Numbered from the stretch's first letter, positions 40,879 to 51,354 are shown. The stretch is 64,000 bases of DNA from Stutzerimonas stutzeri (GCF_002890895.1 NZ_POUL01000004.1:310001-374000); one strand, 5' to 3'. The notes: a model not told the origin generated them from the sequence alone. Translations and numbers: made by a program.

Positions 40879-41691
40879 TCAGTCCTCATTTATTGGCTGT
40901 ATGCGAAAGAATTCCTGAGCACAATGCGTCGTGCTTTGCGCCAGCTGTTCTTCGCTGACACCGCGGTGACGGGCCACTTCACGAAGCACTTCAGGAAGAA
41001 ACGCCGGCTCGTTCTGGCCACCCTTGGGCTTGGGTCGCAGCGTGCGCGGTAGCAGATATGGGGCATCGCTTTCGAGCATCAAACGGGTCGCAGGAATGTC
41101 GCGCACCAATGGGTGCAGGTGGGTGCCGCGGCGCTCGTCACAGATCCAGCCGGTGATGCCGATATGCAGGTCTAGATCGAGATAGGCGTAGAGGGCGCGT
41201 TTTTCGCCGGTAAAGCAGTGTACCACTGCAGCGCTGAGCTGATCACGGAACGGCCTGAGAATCTGTACCAGACGTTGGTCGGCGTCGCGCTCATGAAGAA
41301 ACACCGGCAGGCCGGTTTCTACTGCCAATTGCAGGTGTTCTTCAAGGACTCGCTCCTGTTGCGCGCGAGGAGACAAGTCCCGGTTGAAATCCAACCCGCA
41401 TTCACCAACCGCGCGTGCCTCGGGTTCGCCGAGTAGGGCCTTGAGCTGTGCGCCGGTACTGGAAGTCCATTGGCTCGCGTCATGAGGGTGAATGCCTGCT
41501 GTGCAGAACAGCCGATGTCCGCCTTCATCCAGCTCCCGGCAGAGTGCTAACGCCGATTCGCTTTCGTCGAGGCTGGTGCCGGTCAGGACGAGCTGGGCAA
41601 CGCCCGCTGCGTGGGCACGATCTACGACCGCGCGTGGGTCTCGGGCGAAGGTAGGGTGGGTAAGGTTGACTCCGATGTCGACAAGCTGCAT
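40879..41691 (-). CDS. tatD: TatD-family metal-dependent deoxyribonuclease
   Basis: 270 residues. The protein follows E. coli TatD closely: it starts [14 protein letters not shown], where other TatD-family members have HxH, then [23 protein letters not shown] (metal Glu), [11 protein letters not shown] and [13 protein letters not shown] (metal Asp). These TIM-barrel enzymes have 3'-5' exonuclease activity on DNA or RNA. The lack of the N-terminal HxH is normal for true TatD. It is divergent from the lytic transglycosylase gene, with an AT-rich gap between. Confidence 0.92.
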   Translation of the reverse strand: MQLVDIGVNLTHPTFARDPRAVVDRAHAAGVAQLVLTGTSLDESESALALCRELDEGGHRLFCTAGIHPHDASQWTSSTGAQLKALLGEPEARAVGECGLDFNRDLSPRAQQERVLEEHLQLAVETGLPVFLHERDADQRLVQILRPFRDQLSAAVVHCFTGEKRALYAYLDLDLHIGITGWICDERRGTHLHPLVRDIPATRLMLESDAPYLLPRTLRPKPKGGQNEPAFLPEVLREVARHRGVSEEQLAQSTTHCAQEFFRIQPINED

Positions 41692-41700
41692 GAAGTGTCT

Positions 41701-41760
41701 CGCTTATGAGATCAAAATATATGCATTAAAATCAGCTACTTAAGCATGATAATTAATGTA
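41701..41760. other. AT-rich intergenic patch between tatD and the MltF-type gene
   Basis: By count 16 of 60 bases are G or C (27%), against about 60% in the flanks. It contains A/T runs such as AAAATATAT and TAATTAATG, lies between two divergent starts and probably holds both promoters. A silencer of the MvaT/H-NS type could bind there. Confidence 0.5.
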
Positions 41761-41866
41761 GATGAAAAGGTGTTGCTGGCGATCAGGCCAAGGCTGTGAC
41801 AATCTTCGCCACCCTGCGGCGGGGTAGCCGCTGTATAGCTTGTCTGATTCGAGCCGATATCCGGAA

Positions 41867-43276
41867 ATGACCCGACTATTTTCCTTGCTGCTGTGTCTGC
41901 TCGTGCTTATGCCCTGGCCGGCGTCTGCGCGGGTTATGGGGCCGCAGGCCTGGCAGTCGGCCGATACCGTACGCGATCTTGCGGACATCCGCCGCAGCGG
42001 CGTTTTGCGGGTGCTGGTCAATCAAAGTCGCAATAGCTCCGGCGAGGTTAAAGGCGAAGCTATTGGTGTTGAGTATGTACGCCTGCGTGCGTTCGAGCAG
42101 CATCTCAATCGCGGGTCGAAAGGGCCTCCGATCGCCTTGAAGATCATTCCCAAGGCCAAGGATCAGCTGCTCGGCGCGCTGCAGCGCGGGGAGGGCGATC
42201 TGGTCGCGCCCGGGGAAATCTTGCCGCAAGGAACGATACGCAGGCTGAGCCGCAGTCGCTCGCTGATCGGTCCGGTGCCGATGGTATTGGTGAGTCGGCA
42301 GGGTGGTCCCCGCTATCACAGTTTCGAGCAACTATCCGGTCGTAGCTTGGCGTTGTCCGCTGGCAGTGCCGCAGGTTCTGCTCTCGACAAGCTCAATAGC
42401 ACCTTGATGCAAGCTGGGCGAGCACCGATTGCCGTCGAATGGGTCGATCCCACGCTGGCGGTGGAAGACGTGCTGGAGATGGTACAAGCCGGCGTCTATC
42501 CGGCAACGGTGGTGGAGCAGCCGATTGCGGAGCGATGGGTCAAAGTGCTGCCGAAATTGCGCATCGAGTCGACGCTGACGTTGGGCGCTCCCGCTGACAT
42601 GCACTGGTTTGTGCAAAAGGATGCGGGGATGTTGCGCGCGAGCATCGACCGTTTTCTTCAAACCTATAACGCACCGGATAACCAGGATGCGGCTTTTGTT
42701 CGCGTCTACCGAAGGCTCTATCGGGTTCAGTACCCGCTCGATCGTGTCGGCAGACAGCGCCTGGAAAAGGTGCGTCCGACCTTGCAGCGGCATGCTCAGG
42801 GGCAGGAGATTGACTGGCTCAACCTGGCGGCTCTGGCTTTCAAAGAGTCGACGCTGAACCCATCTGCTCGCGGAGCCTCCGGCGCCACCGGGCTGATGCA
42901 GGTAACGCCAGCGACCGCTCGCAGCATGGGGGTGCAGGACATCGGCCAGCTGGACAACAATGTGCTGGCCAGCGCGAAGTATCTGGCAAGCATCCGCAAA
43001 TCCTTTTTCTCCAGTCCCAGGCTGAATGAGCGCGAGCGCATGGCGTTTGTGCTGGCCGCATACAACCTCGGTCCGCAGCGAGTCCAGAGTTTGCGTGCGG
43101 AAGCGCGGCGTCGAGGTCTCAATCCTGATCAATGGTTTTTCCAGGTCGAGCGCGTTGCCATGTCGACCATGGGCATGGGCGTGGTCAGCTACGTCAATGC
43201 CGTGAACAAGTATTACCTGGCCTATACCCGAGAGCGGTATCTGCTCGAGGGTGGCCCGCAAAGCGCCGGCAACTGA
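41867..43276 (+). CDS. MltF-type membrane-bound lytic transglycosylase
   Basis: 469 residues. A signal peptide (MTRLFSLLLCLLVLMPWPASA) precedes an ABC substrate-binding-like regulatory module (about 40-285: RRSGVLRVLVNQSR) and a family-1 SLT catalytic domain. Catalytic E327 lies in AFKESTLNPSARGASGATGLMQVTPATA. This is the MltF layout, in which muropeptide binding to the first module controls cleavage of peptidoglycan. P. aeruginosa PA2865, called mltF2, lies in the same position relative to tatD and a chemoreceptor. It ends 4 bases from the convergent lifO stop. Confidence 0.88.
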   Translation: MTRLFSLLLCLLVLMPWPASARVMGPQAWQSADTVRDLADIRRSGVLRVLVNQSRNSSGEVKGEAIGVEYVRLRAFEQHLNRGSKGPPIALKIIPKAKDQLLGALQRGEGDLVAPGEILPQGTIRRLSRSRSLIGPVPMVLVSRQGGPRYHSFEQLSGRSLALSAGSAAGSALDKLNSTLMQAGRAPIAVEWVDPTLAVEDVLEMVQAGVYPATVVEQPIAERWVKVLPKLRIESTLTLGAPADMHWFVQKDAGMLRASIDRFLQTYNAPDNQDAAFVRVYRRLYRVQYPLDRVGRQRLEKVRPTLQRHAQGQEIDWLNLAALAFKESTLNPSARGASGATGLMQVTPATARSMGVQDIGQLDNNVLASAKYLASIRKSFFSSPRLNERERMAFVLAAYNLGPQRVQSLRAEARRRGLNPDQWFFQVERVAMSTMGMGVVSYVNAVNKYYLAYTRERYLLEGGPQSAGN

Positions 43277-43280
43277 ACGC

Positions 43281-44300
43281 TCAGCCGCGCTCAGCCGCGA
43301 CCAGTTGCTCAGCCGCTTGAAGGCGCTGACGTTCATGCTCGGTGAAACGTTCGGTCGCCAAGCGGGAAATGGCGGCACGTTTATCCGCTTGGCCGAGGCC
43401 CCGGCTGCGTTCAATCCGAAGTTTTTCCTCGCGGTAGGCGGTGACGCGGGCCTGCCATGCTTGACGCTTGGCGTCGAGCTGCTCCAGACGGGCTGCGGCT
43501 GCGTTGCCAACCAATTGCTGGCGTAGCTGGCGCAGGTCCGTGAGGTTGCCACCACTGGCTGCTAACGCGCGGGTCTGTTCGCGCAGCTGTACTTGCATCT
43601 GTGCCGCCATCGGATCCTGCAGTTCCGCTGGCAGGTTGTTGCGCAAGCGGTCCAGTGCGGCGCCCTTGCCTGACGCATCAAGACTTGGATCATGACGAAT
43701 TGCCAGGCGTTCCAGCATGAAGCGGTCAGCTGCTTCGTCCGGACCGAAGAAGGTCTGATGGACTAGGTCATCGAATATTCCTGCACGCAACTGCTGAACT
43801 GCGCGCAGCCGGTTGCGCATGGCGTCGATGTCTGCCTGCTGCATATGCTGCTGTTCCAGCATCAGCAGCTGCCGCTTGTAGTCCAGGTACTGGCTCAGCA
43901 GCTGGGTGGCGTGGCCTGCTGCTGGCGTGGGCAGCTGCGCTTCGATATAGCGACGTAGGCGGTTTACGCTGGTTTCCAGGGGCTCCTCGCCAATCGAGGC
44001 AAGGAAGTAATCGAATACGCGGCGTATCTCAGCATCAATGATCAGCTTTCCGGCGGCGTCAGCCCGAAGTCGACCGTCCACTTGGGTGCCGGCAAAGGAG
44101 CCTGGCAGGCGGCCAAGTGCATCTGTCCGAGGCCGCGGAATTGGAGCTGCGCGCTCTGGCAGACGGGTCTCGCTGGTATTGATCCGATCGTTCTCGGTGC
44201 GGCTCTGCGTTTGGGCAGGTTCTGAGTCGGGCGGGGCACTGCCGTTCATCACAATGCCGATCAGCAGCGTCAGTACAAACAGGGCGGCGATAAGTTTCAT
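43281..44300 (-). CDS. lifO: Lipase-specific foldase (steric chaperone)
   Basis: 339 residues. One N-terminal membrane anchor (about 4-20) is followed by a Pro/Ala-rich variable linker and a helical foldase domain. The hallmark motif RRVFDYFLASIGE lies at about 93-105. The protein is tethered to the inner membrane and folds LipA in the periplasm before type II secretion. It lies downstream of lipA by 49 bases in the usual lipA-lif order. The extreme 3' end contains a tandem ten-base duplication. Confidence 0.93.
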   Translation of the reverse strand: MKLIAALFVLTLLIGIVMNGSAPPDSEPAQTQSRTENDRINTSETRLPERAAPIPRPRTDALGRLPGSFAGTQVDGRLRADAAGKLIIDAEIRRVFDYFLASIGEEPLETSVNRLRRYIEAQLPTPAAGHATQLLSQYLDYKRQLLMLEQQHMQQADIDAMRNRLRAVQQLRAGIFDDLVHQTFFGPDEAADRFMLERLAIRHDPSLDASGKGAALDRLRNNLPAELQDPMAAQMQVQLREQTRALAASGGNLTDLRQLRQQLVGNAAAARLEQLDAKRQAWQARVTAYREEKLRIERSRGLGQADKRAAISRLATERFTEHERQRLQAAEQLVAAERG

Positions 44301-44349
44301 CAGGATGCCTTCTAGTCAGAAGGTGGGGCCAGTAGGCCCCACCGGAGCC

Positions 44350-45590
<1,241 letters not shown>

Positions 45591-46088
45591 TCATGGATAA
45601 TCGATGGCGGTGATGTACCAGAGCTTCGGTCCGGTAGGCGTCTGCACCTGGACTTCGGCATCCAGCGTTTTGCCCACCAAAGCGCGCGCCAGCGGTGAAT
45701 CGATGCTGATCAGCCCTTGGCGCAGGTCCAGCTCATCGGGGCCGACGATACGGTAGCGGGCTTGTTCTCCGTCTTCGTCCTCTACAGTCACCCAGGCGCC
45801 GAAATAGACCTTTCCGGGATCACTTGGCCGTTCTGCGACCACTTTGAGTTTCTCCAGCCGTTTGGTCAGAAAGCGCACGCGGCTGTCGATTTCGCGCAGC
45901 ATCTTCTTGCCGTAGGTGTATTCAGCGTTTTCCGAACGGTCCCCTTGCGCGGCTGCCTCGCTGACCGACTGGGTAACCTGAGGCCGCTTCACATGCCACA
46001 GTTCATGCAGCTCGGCTCGTAGCCTTGCCTCGCCTTCGGGGGTGATCAGAGGGGTACCGGCAGGGCGAGGTGGACGATAACGGCTCAT
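45591..46088 (-). CDS. greB: Transcription elongation factor GreB
   Basis: 165 residues. The N-terminal antiparallel coiled coil spans about 15-88 (LITPEGEARLRAELHELW..., AAAQGDRSENAEYTYGKKML), with the acidic tip DRSENAEY that stimulates RNA cleavage by backtracked RNA polymerase. The C-terminal FKBP-like domain contains GPDELDLRQGLISIDSPLARALVGK. The longer N-terminal lead and the length distinguish GreB from GreA. It is monocistronic on the minus strand between lipA and the ABC genes. Confidence 0.95.
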   Translation of the reverse strand: MSRYRPPRPAGTPLITPEGEARLRAELHELWHVKRPQVTQSVSEAAAQGDRSENAEYTYGKKMLREIDSRVRFLTKRLEKLKVVAERPSDPGKVYFGAWVTVEDEDGEQARYRIVGPDELDLRQGLISIDSPLARALVGKTLDAEVQVQTPTGPKLWYITAIDYP

Positions 46089-46152
46089 GGTGTTTCCAGT
46101 TCAGGCACGGGCTGGGGATTCTACAGGCAGTCCAACCCGCTGCCTGCTCCGG

Positions 46153-48654
46153 TCAATTTTCACGCAGCACATTCAGCGGGCTGGCGTTGAGTGCTCGGCG
46201 CGTACCCAGCACACCCGCAGCGCCGACTAGTAGCGCGCCGATTAGGGGCAGCAAAAGCAGCCATGGGTGGGGCTGCCAGCGAAGATCGAAGACGAAGTGG
46301 TAGAGCAGGGCGCTGACCAGTTCACAGCCCAACGCTGCGAGCACACCGCTGGCGGCGCCTAATACGCCGAATTCGGTCCGCCGGGCTCTGAGCAGTAATT
46401 TTCGCTCCGCCCCCAGCGCCCGAAGCAGCGCACCTTGACGAATCCGCTCGTCCAGCGTTGCTTGAAGACCCGCGAACAGTACCGCCAGGCCAGCCGCCAG
46501 CACGAACATCAGCACATATTCGACCGCCAGCGAGACCTGCGCCAGGATGCTGCGTAACTGGCTGAGCAAGGCTTCGACCTGCAATATCGTCGCAGACGGA
46601 AAGTCCCTGGCCAGCTGCACCAATTCGCGGTCCTTGCCTTCCGGCAGGTGAAAGCTGGTCATGTAGGTGGCGGGCACGTCTTGCAAGGTTTCCGGCTCGA
46701 AGATCATGTAGAAGTTGGGCTGGAAACTGTCCCAGTTGACCTCGCGCAAGCTGGTCACGCTGACATCGCGGGTGAGCCCGCCAACGGTGAAGCTGAGTCG
46801 ATCGCCCAGCTGGACTTGAAGACTTTCGGCCAGCTCGGCTTCCACCGACACGCCGGGCAGTTCGCCTGGTGCTCCGGTCCACCATTGGCCGGCGGTCAGA
46901 CGATTGTCGGAGGGCAGGTCCTCGGCCCAGGTCAGGCTCAGGTCTCTACGAATCGCACGCTCGCCCTGGCTTTCCTTGCTTACCAACTGGCGCACCGGTT
47001 CGCCGTTGATGGCAACCAGGCGACCTGGGACTACCGGGTACAGGGGAGCCGCGTGATCAGAGAGGGCCTCAATGCGTGCGGCGAACGCGTCGCGGTCGGC
47101 GGGCAGGACATTCAGTACGAAATGGTTGGGGGCGTCATCCGGCAACTGGTTTTGCCAAGTGTCGAGCAGTTCGCCGCGCAGCAAACCGATCAACGCCATG
47201 GCGAGCAGTATCAGCCCGAAAGCCAGCGACTGACCAGCTGCCGCCAGTGGGTGACGGAGTAGCTGTCCTAAGCCAAGACGCCATGTCAGTGATGCGCCTG
47301 ACAGCGCCCGACGCAGCCCCTTCAATGCCAGCAACAGCAGTCCACCGAGAACCACGGTGGCGAGCAGACCGCCGCCCAGCAGCGCGAGGGTAATCTTCAG
47401 GTCCAGACTGAGGCGCCACATGATCAAGCCGAGTGCGATAACGGCGGCGCCGTACACCAGCCAGGAGCTCGGCGGGATCGGCAGCATATCGCGGCGTAGA
47501 ACCCGCAGCGGGGGCACACGTCCCAACGCGGCCAGCGGCGGCAGGGCGAAACCCGCCAGTGCAACTAGGCCGGTCGCAATCCCAGCCAGCGCTGGCCAAA
47601 GCGTGGCGGGTGGCACTTCACTCACGACGAGTTCACGTAACAGGAAAAACAGTCCATGTTGTGCGGCCCAGCCCAGCAGCGCGCCAGCTGTGCTGGCAAC
47701 CAAACCGAGGTAGGCGAGCTGAAAGGTGTAGAGCAGTAATGCTTCGCGGCGTGACAAGCCAAGGCAGCGCAACAGCGCGCTGGCGTCGAAACGGCGCGCC
47801 GCGAAGCGTGCGGCTGATAGCGCCACCGCTACTCCCGCGAGCAGCACAGCGGCCAGGCTGGCCAGGTTGAGGTAGCGTTCGGCGCGTCCCAGTGCGCCGC
47901 CAATCTGGCGGTTGCCGTCCTTGGCAGTTTCGATGCGCTGGTGCGGCTGCAGATCAGCTTTGATTGCTTCTTCGTAATCTGCCAGTTGCTCAGGGGAGCC
48001 TCGCCAGAGTTCGCGATAGCGCACGCGACTGCCCGGCCGTACCACGCCGGTGCCTTCGAGATCATCCAGGTGCATCAGCACGCGTGGCGTCAAACTGTAG
48101 AAATCACCGACGCGATCGGGCTCGTAGGTCAGCACGCGAGTCAGCTGCAGCGGCTTGTTACCAACCTCAATCCAGTCACCGATCTGGAGGTTCAGGGCGG
48201 CGAACAAGCGTGCTTCGGCCCAGGCTTGCCCAGGCTTCGGACCTGTTCCGGGCTGTTCGGGCTGATATGGCGCCGCTGCACTGCGAAGCTCACCGCGTAA
48301 CGGATAGCTGTCATCAGCGGCCTTGACGCTGGTCAGCTGCAGGTTGTCGTCCGTGGCGACGACACTGGAAAACTCAACAACCCGGGCGTGCTGGAGCTGT
48401 AACCGTTCACCTGCCTCGATCTGTTCAGGTGCCGCGGGTGCGCTACCGTTCAAGACCAGGTCGGCGCCCAGGAACTCGGTAGCACGCAGCAACATGGCGT
48501 CGTTCAGGCGCGCACCGAAATAACCAATGGCCGTACTGGCCGCAACGGCGATCAGCAATGCGAAGAACAACACACGCAACTCGCCAGCTCGCGCATCTCG
48601 CGACAGCTGACGCAGCGCTAACTTTGCCAAACGGCTGATGGGCACATGCTTCAT
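46153..48654 (-). CDS. FtsX-type ABC transporter permease (YbbP-like)
   Basis: 833 residues. The N-terminal helix is at about 28-48, a periplasmic MacB/FtsX-type domain follows, then two groups of helices around 258-500 and three C-terminal helices (about 705-830). The repeated FtsX domain ends in LGTRRALNASPLNVLREN, the usual tail. With the overlapping ATPase (48651-49337) it forms a type VII ABC system like E. coli YbbAP, suspected to extract lipids or hydrophobic molecules rather than drugs. ATGA overlap links the two genes. The close association with tesA is conserved in E. coli and Pseudomonas. Confidence 0.9.
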   Translation of the reverse strand: MKHVPISRLAKLALRQLSRDARAGELRVLFFALLIAVAASTAIGYFGARLNDAMLLRATEFLGADLVLNGSAPAAPEQIEAGERLQLQHARVVEFSSVVATDDNLQLTSVKAADDSYPLRGELRSAAAPYQPEQPGTGPKPGQAWAEARLFAALNLQIGDWIEVGNKPLQLTRVLTYEPDRVGDFYSLTPRVLMHLDDLEGTGVVRPGSRVRYRELWRGSPEQLADYEEAIKADLQPHQRIETAKDGNRQIGGALGRAERYLNLASLAAVLLAGVAVALSAARFAARRFDASALLRCLGLSRREALLLYTFQLAYLGLVASTAGALLGWAAQHGLFFLLRELVVSEVPPATLWPALAGIATGLVALAGFALPPLAALGRVPPLRVLRRDMLPIPPSSWLVYGAAVIALGLIMWRLSLDLKITLALLGGGLLATVVLGGLLLLALKGLRRALSGASLTWRLGLGQLLRHPLAAAGQSLAFGLILLAMALIGLLRGELLDTWQNQLPDDAPNHFVLNVLPADRDAFAARIEALSDHAAPLYPVVPGRLVAINGEPVRQLVSKESQGERAIRRDLSLTWAEDLPSDNRLTAGQWWTGAPGELPGVSVEAELAESLQVQLGDRLSFTVGGLTRDVSVTSLREVNWDSFQPNFYMIFEPETLQDVPATYMTSFHLPEGKDRELVQLARDFPSATILQVEALLSQLRSILAQVSLAVEYVLMFVLAAGLAVLFAGLQATLDERIRQGALLRALGAERKLLLRARRTEFGVLGAASGVLAALGCELVSALLYHFVFDLRWQPHPWLLLLPLIGALLVGAAGVLGTRRALNASPLNVLREN

Positions 48655-49337
48655 TGACTCAACTCGTCGACGAGTTGGCGACCGCCTTCCAGGCGAAGCA
48701 GGCGCTGGCAGCGTTGGGCCAGGCGTTCGTCATGGGTTACCAACACCAATGTAGTGCCTCGCTCTCGGTTGAGCTCGAACAGCAGTTCGGTGATGGTTGC
48801 GCCGGTGTGGCTGTCGAGGTTGCCGGTCGGCTCGTCGGCGAACAGCACCGCGGGTTCGGCGGCAAAGGCGCGGGCGACGGCCACGCGCTGTTGTTCGCCG
48901 CCTGACAGTTGCCGTGGATAATGGTGCAGCCTGGCACCAAGGCCGACCCGGTCGAGCAACTCGGTCGCTTTTGCTTGTGCGTCGGAACGGCCATGCAGCT
49001 CGAGCGGAAGCATGACGTTTTCCAAGGCGTTGAGGCTGTCGAGCAGCTGAAACGATTGGAAAACGAAGCCGACGTGCTCGGCTCGCACACGGGCGCGCTG
49101 GTCTTCGTCCAGCGCCCCGAGTAGATGACCAGCCAGCTGTACCTCGCCTGATGTCGGCAGATCCAGGCCAGCCAATAAACCGAGCAGCGTCGATTTGCCG
49201 GAACCTGAAGTGCCAACGATGGCAAGGCTGTCGCCCTTGTCGAGACTCAACGACACATCGTCTAGTATCGCCAGCTCGCCTTCCGCGCTGGGTACCGCTT
49301 TGCTAAGGTTCCGGGCGTCAAGAATGCTGGTGCTCAT
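48651..49337 (-). CDS. ABC transporter ATP-binding protein (YbbA-like)
   Basis: 228 residues, LolD/MacB-type nucleotide-binding domain. Walker A GTSGSGKST is near 43-51, the Q-loop is FVFQSFQLL, the signature is LSGGEQQRVAVARA, Walker B is AVLFADEPTGNLD and the switch His is VTHDERLA. It pairs with the FtsX-type permease immediately downstream. The start codon lies only 10 bases from the divergent tesA start, so its promoter must lie inside tesA coding sequence or overlap it. Confidence 0.93.
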   Translation of the reverse strand: MSTSILDARNLSKAVPSAEGELAILDDVSLSLDKGDSLAIVGTSGSGKSTLLGLLAGLDLPTSGEVQLAGHLLGALDEDQRARVRAEHVGFVFQSFQLLDSLNALENVMLPLELHGRSDAQAKATELLDRVGLGARLHHYPRQLSGGEQQRVAVARAFAAEPAVLFADEPTGNLDSHTGATITELLFELNRERGTTLVLVTHDERLAQRCQRLLRLEGGRQLVDELSQ

Positions 49338-49347
49338 GGAGAATCCG

Positions 49348-49953
49348 ATGCGAAATTGGCTGAGAGGTGGGGTCCTGGTTTTGCTGTGCTGGGCTCAGGG
49401 CGCCATGGCGGGAACGGTGTTGGTGGTCGGGGATAGTATCAGCGCCGCTTTCGGGCTGGAAACCAGCCAGGGCTGGGTACAGCTGCTCCAGCAACGCCTT
49501 GATACAGAGAATCTCGACCATCGCGTGGTGAATGCTTCGATCAGCGGTGATACCAGTGCGGGGGGGCTGGCGCGGTTGCCCGCATTGCTGGCGGAATACG
49601 ATCCGGAGGTAGTCATCATTGAACTGGGGGGTAATGACGGGCTTCGCGGCCAGTCGCCGAAGCAACTGAACAGAAACCTGGCGGCAATGGTCGACCTATC
49701 ACGTGACGCCGATGCCAATGTCGTGTTGCTAGGGATGCGTTTGCCGCCGAACTTGGGGCAACGCTACACGCGCGCATTTGAGGAAGCGTTCGACTCGCTT
49801 GCAGCCGAGCGGAACCTGCCATACGTCCCGTTTCTACTCGATGGGGTTGGGGGTGTTGAGGGCATGATGCAAGCCGATCGCATTCATCCCACTGCGGGTG
49901 CCCAGCAGCGGCTGCTGGACAACGTCTGGCCGGTGCTCGAACCCTTGCTTTGA
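49348..49953 (+). CDS. tesA: Periplasmic arylesterase / acyl-CoA thioesterase I
   Basis: 201 residues. A signal peptide (1-21, cleavage after MAG or AMA) precedes the SGNH hydrolase core: block I VVGDSIS with S30, block III ELGGNDGLRG, and block V DRIHPT with the catalytic Asp-His pair. TesA (ApeA/PldC) hydrolyses acyl thioesters, aryl esters and lysophospholipids in the periplasm. I use the ATG at 49348 (MRNWL) because GGAG at 49338-49341 is well placed; an in-frame ATG four codons upstream cannot be excluded. Divergent from the ABC exporter genes. Confidence 0.92.
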   Translation: MRNWLRGGVLVLLCWAQGAMAGTVLVVGDSISAAFGLETSQGWVQLLQQRLDTENLDHRVVNASISGDTSAGGLARLPALLAEYDPEVVIIELGGNDGLRGQSPKQLNRNLAAMVDLSRDADANVVLLGMRLPPNLGQRYTRAFEEAFDSLAAERNLPYVPFLLDGVGGVEGMMQADRIHPTAGAQQRLLDNVWPVLEPLL

Positions 49954-49998
49954 AGCGTGCGCGCGGCTACTGTCGCGCCCCTCGAATCGGAGCCTCAG

Positions 49999-50280
49999 AT
50001 GCCGCGCCCAGCCTGGACCCTTTTTGCCTATCGCCTCATCGTTCCAGACGAGCAGTTCGACCTGTTTGCTTGTCGGGAGAATCGGCTGCACCTGGCGTTA
50101 CGGCAGCTGGAGTTGAGCGGGCAGGTTGATCGCACGCTGTGCGGAGGTTTTCTGCCAGCGCGCCCGCTCTGGAAAGATATCGAGCGCTCCGTGCTCAAGG
50201 ATCGCCGACTTTGCCCTGCTTGTCGCGATGCACTCAGCGCCCAAAGAAAAGGCCTTCCGTCTGCCGTCAGCGCCTGGTAG
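49999..50280 (+). CDS. Small cysteine-containing conserved protein of unknown function
   Basis: 93 residues starting at ATG 49999 (MPRPAWTLFAYRLIVPDEQ). It has four cysteines: FACR, TLCGG and the CPAC pair. The CxxC near the C-terminus and earlier Cys could hold zinc. No signal peptide or membrane helix is present. The gene stands between tesA and the L,D-transpeptidase gene, on the same strand as both. I do not recognise the family; coding potential looks real from amino acid composition. Confidence 0.6.
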   Translation: MPRPAWTLFAYRLIVPDEQFDLFACRENRLHLALRQLELSGQVDRTLCGGFLPARPLWKDIERSVLKDRRLCPACRDALSAQRKGLPSAVSAW

Positions 50281-50347
50281 GTCGGCGTCCGCCGGTGCTT
50301 CGAGTACAATCGGCGCAACACGAACACTCTCCCAAGGAAACCCCTGA

Positions 50348-51310
50348 ATGCTCTCGCGTGCGTTTGCAGTCGCCTGCAGTGTGTCTATCGCAGCTTTATT
50401 CTCGGCCAGCCAGTCTGTCGCACTCGAATTACCGCTGCCGCCAGAGGGCGAGGACGTCGTCGGGCAGATCCAAGTGATCAAGGCCAAGTACGAAGACACC
50501 TTCGCTGCGCTCGGCGAAACACATGATCTGGGCTATCTGGAATTGGTTGCGGCAAACCCGGGCGTAGACCCATGGTTGCCAGGCGAGGGGACCGACATCA
50601 TTCTGCCGACTCGGTACATTCTGCCCCCCGGACCGCGGGAAGGCGTTGTGATCAATCTTGCGGAGTACCGTCTTTATTACTACCCGGAGGGCGAGAACGT
50701 GGTGCACACCTTTCCGCTCGGCATTGGGCGTGAAGGCTGGGGTTCTCCCGTTGGCAACACGCGGATTTCAGCGATGACCAGCAACCCGGCCTGGTATCCG
50801 CCGCAATCTATCCGCGACGAACACGCCGCCGACGGTGATCCGCTGCCGAAGGTGGTGCCGCCAGGGCCGAATAATCCGCTTGGTCCTTACAAGATGAGCT
50901 TGGCGTTGCCCGGTTATCTCATCCACGGTTCGAACAAGAAATTCGGAATCGGCATGCGCGTCAGCCATGGTTGCTTCCGTATGCTCAACCACAACGTGTT
51001 GGAGCTGGCGGGATTGGTTAAGGTTGGAACATCGGTGCGGATCATCGATGAGCCTTACAAATTTGGCGTGAGCCAGGGCAAGGTCTATTTGGAGGCGCAC
51101 ACTCCGCTCCAGGACGAAGAAAAGAAGATGACGCTCATGGACAAGCATGCGGTGGTGATCAACACATTGCTCAAGCGTGACGAGCCTGCAGGTTCGCTGC
51201 AGCTGGACTGGGAAATGGTTCGTGAGATCATTGCGGGCGAGGACGGTCTGCCAATCCAGATCGCCGAGCAGGGCCAGGCTCTGGCCACTCATGAAGAACC
51301 CGTCTTCTAG
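50348..51310 (+). CDS. L,D-transpeptidase (YkuD family)
   Basis: 320 residues with a signal peptide (about 1-25). A LysM-like module (about 35-90: YEDTFAALGETHDLGYLELVAANPG) is followed by the YkuD domain (about 97-235), with HGSNKKFGIGMRVSHGCFRM carrying the catalytic C209 and H207. Such periplasmic enzymes form 3-3 crosslinks in peptidoglycan or attach Braun-type lipoprotein to it. The convergent oprI gene lies directly downstream, encoding the lipoprotein that could be its acceptor. The ErfK/YbiS group is likely from the LysM plus YkuD order. Confidence 0.92.
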   Translation: MLSRAFAVACSVSIAALFSASQSVALELPLPPEGEDVVGQIQVIKAKYEDTFAALGETHDLGYLELVAANPGVDPWLPGEGTDIILPTRYILPPGPREGVVINLAEYRLYYYPEGENVVHTFPLGIGREGWGSPVGNTRISAMTSNPAWYPPQSIRDEHAADGDPLPKVVPPGPNNPLGPYKMSLALPGYLIHGSNKKFGIGMRVSHGCFRMLNHNVLELAGLVKVGTSVRIIDEPYKFGVSQGKVYLEAHTPLQDEEKKMTLMDKHAVVINTLLKRDEPAGSLQLDWEMVREIIAGEDGLPIQIAEQGQALATHEEPVF

Positions 51311-51354
51311 AATTTTGCAGCCTGCATATGGAGTCTGTAAAACCAGGCGCCCAT

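Noticed and set aside
40879-41691. Loss of the N-terminal HxH metal motif in the TatD protein as a sign of inactivation
   Set aside because: E. coli TatD itself has DIGVNL at this place; the remaining Glu, His and Asp metal residues are intact, so this is the normal state of the true TatD branch.
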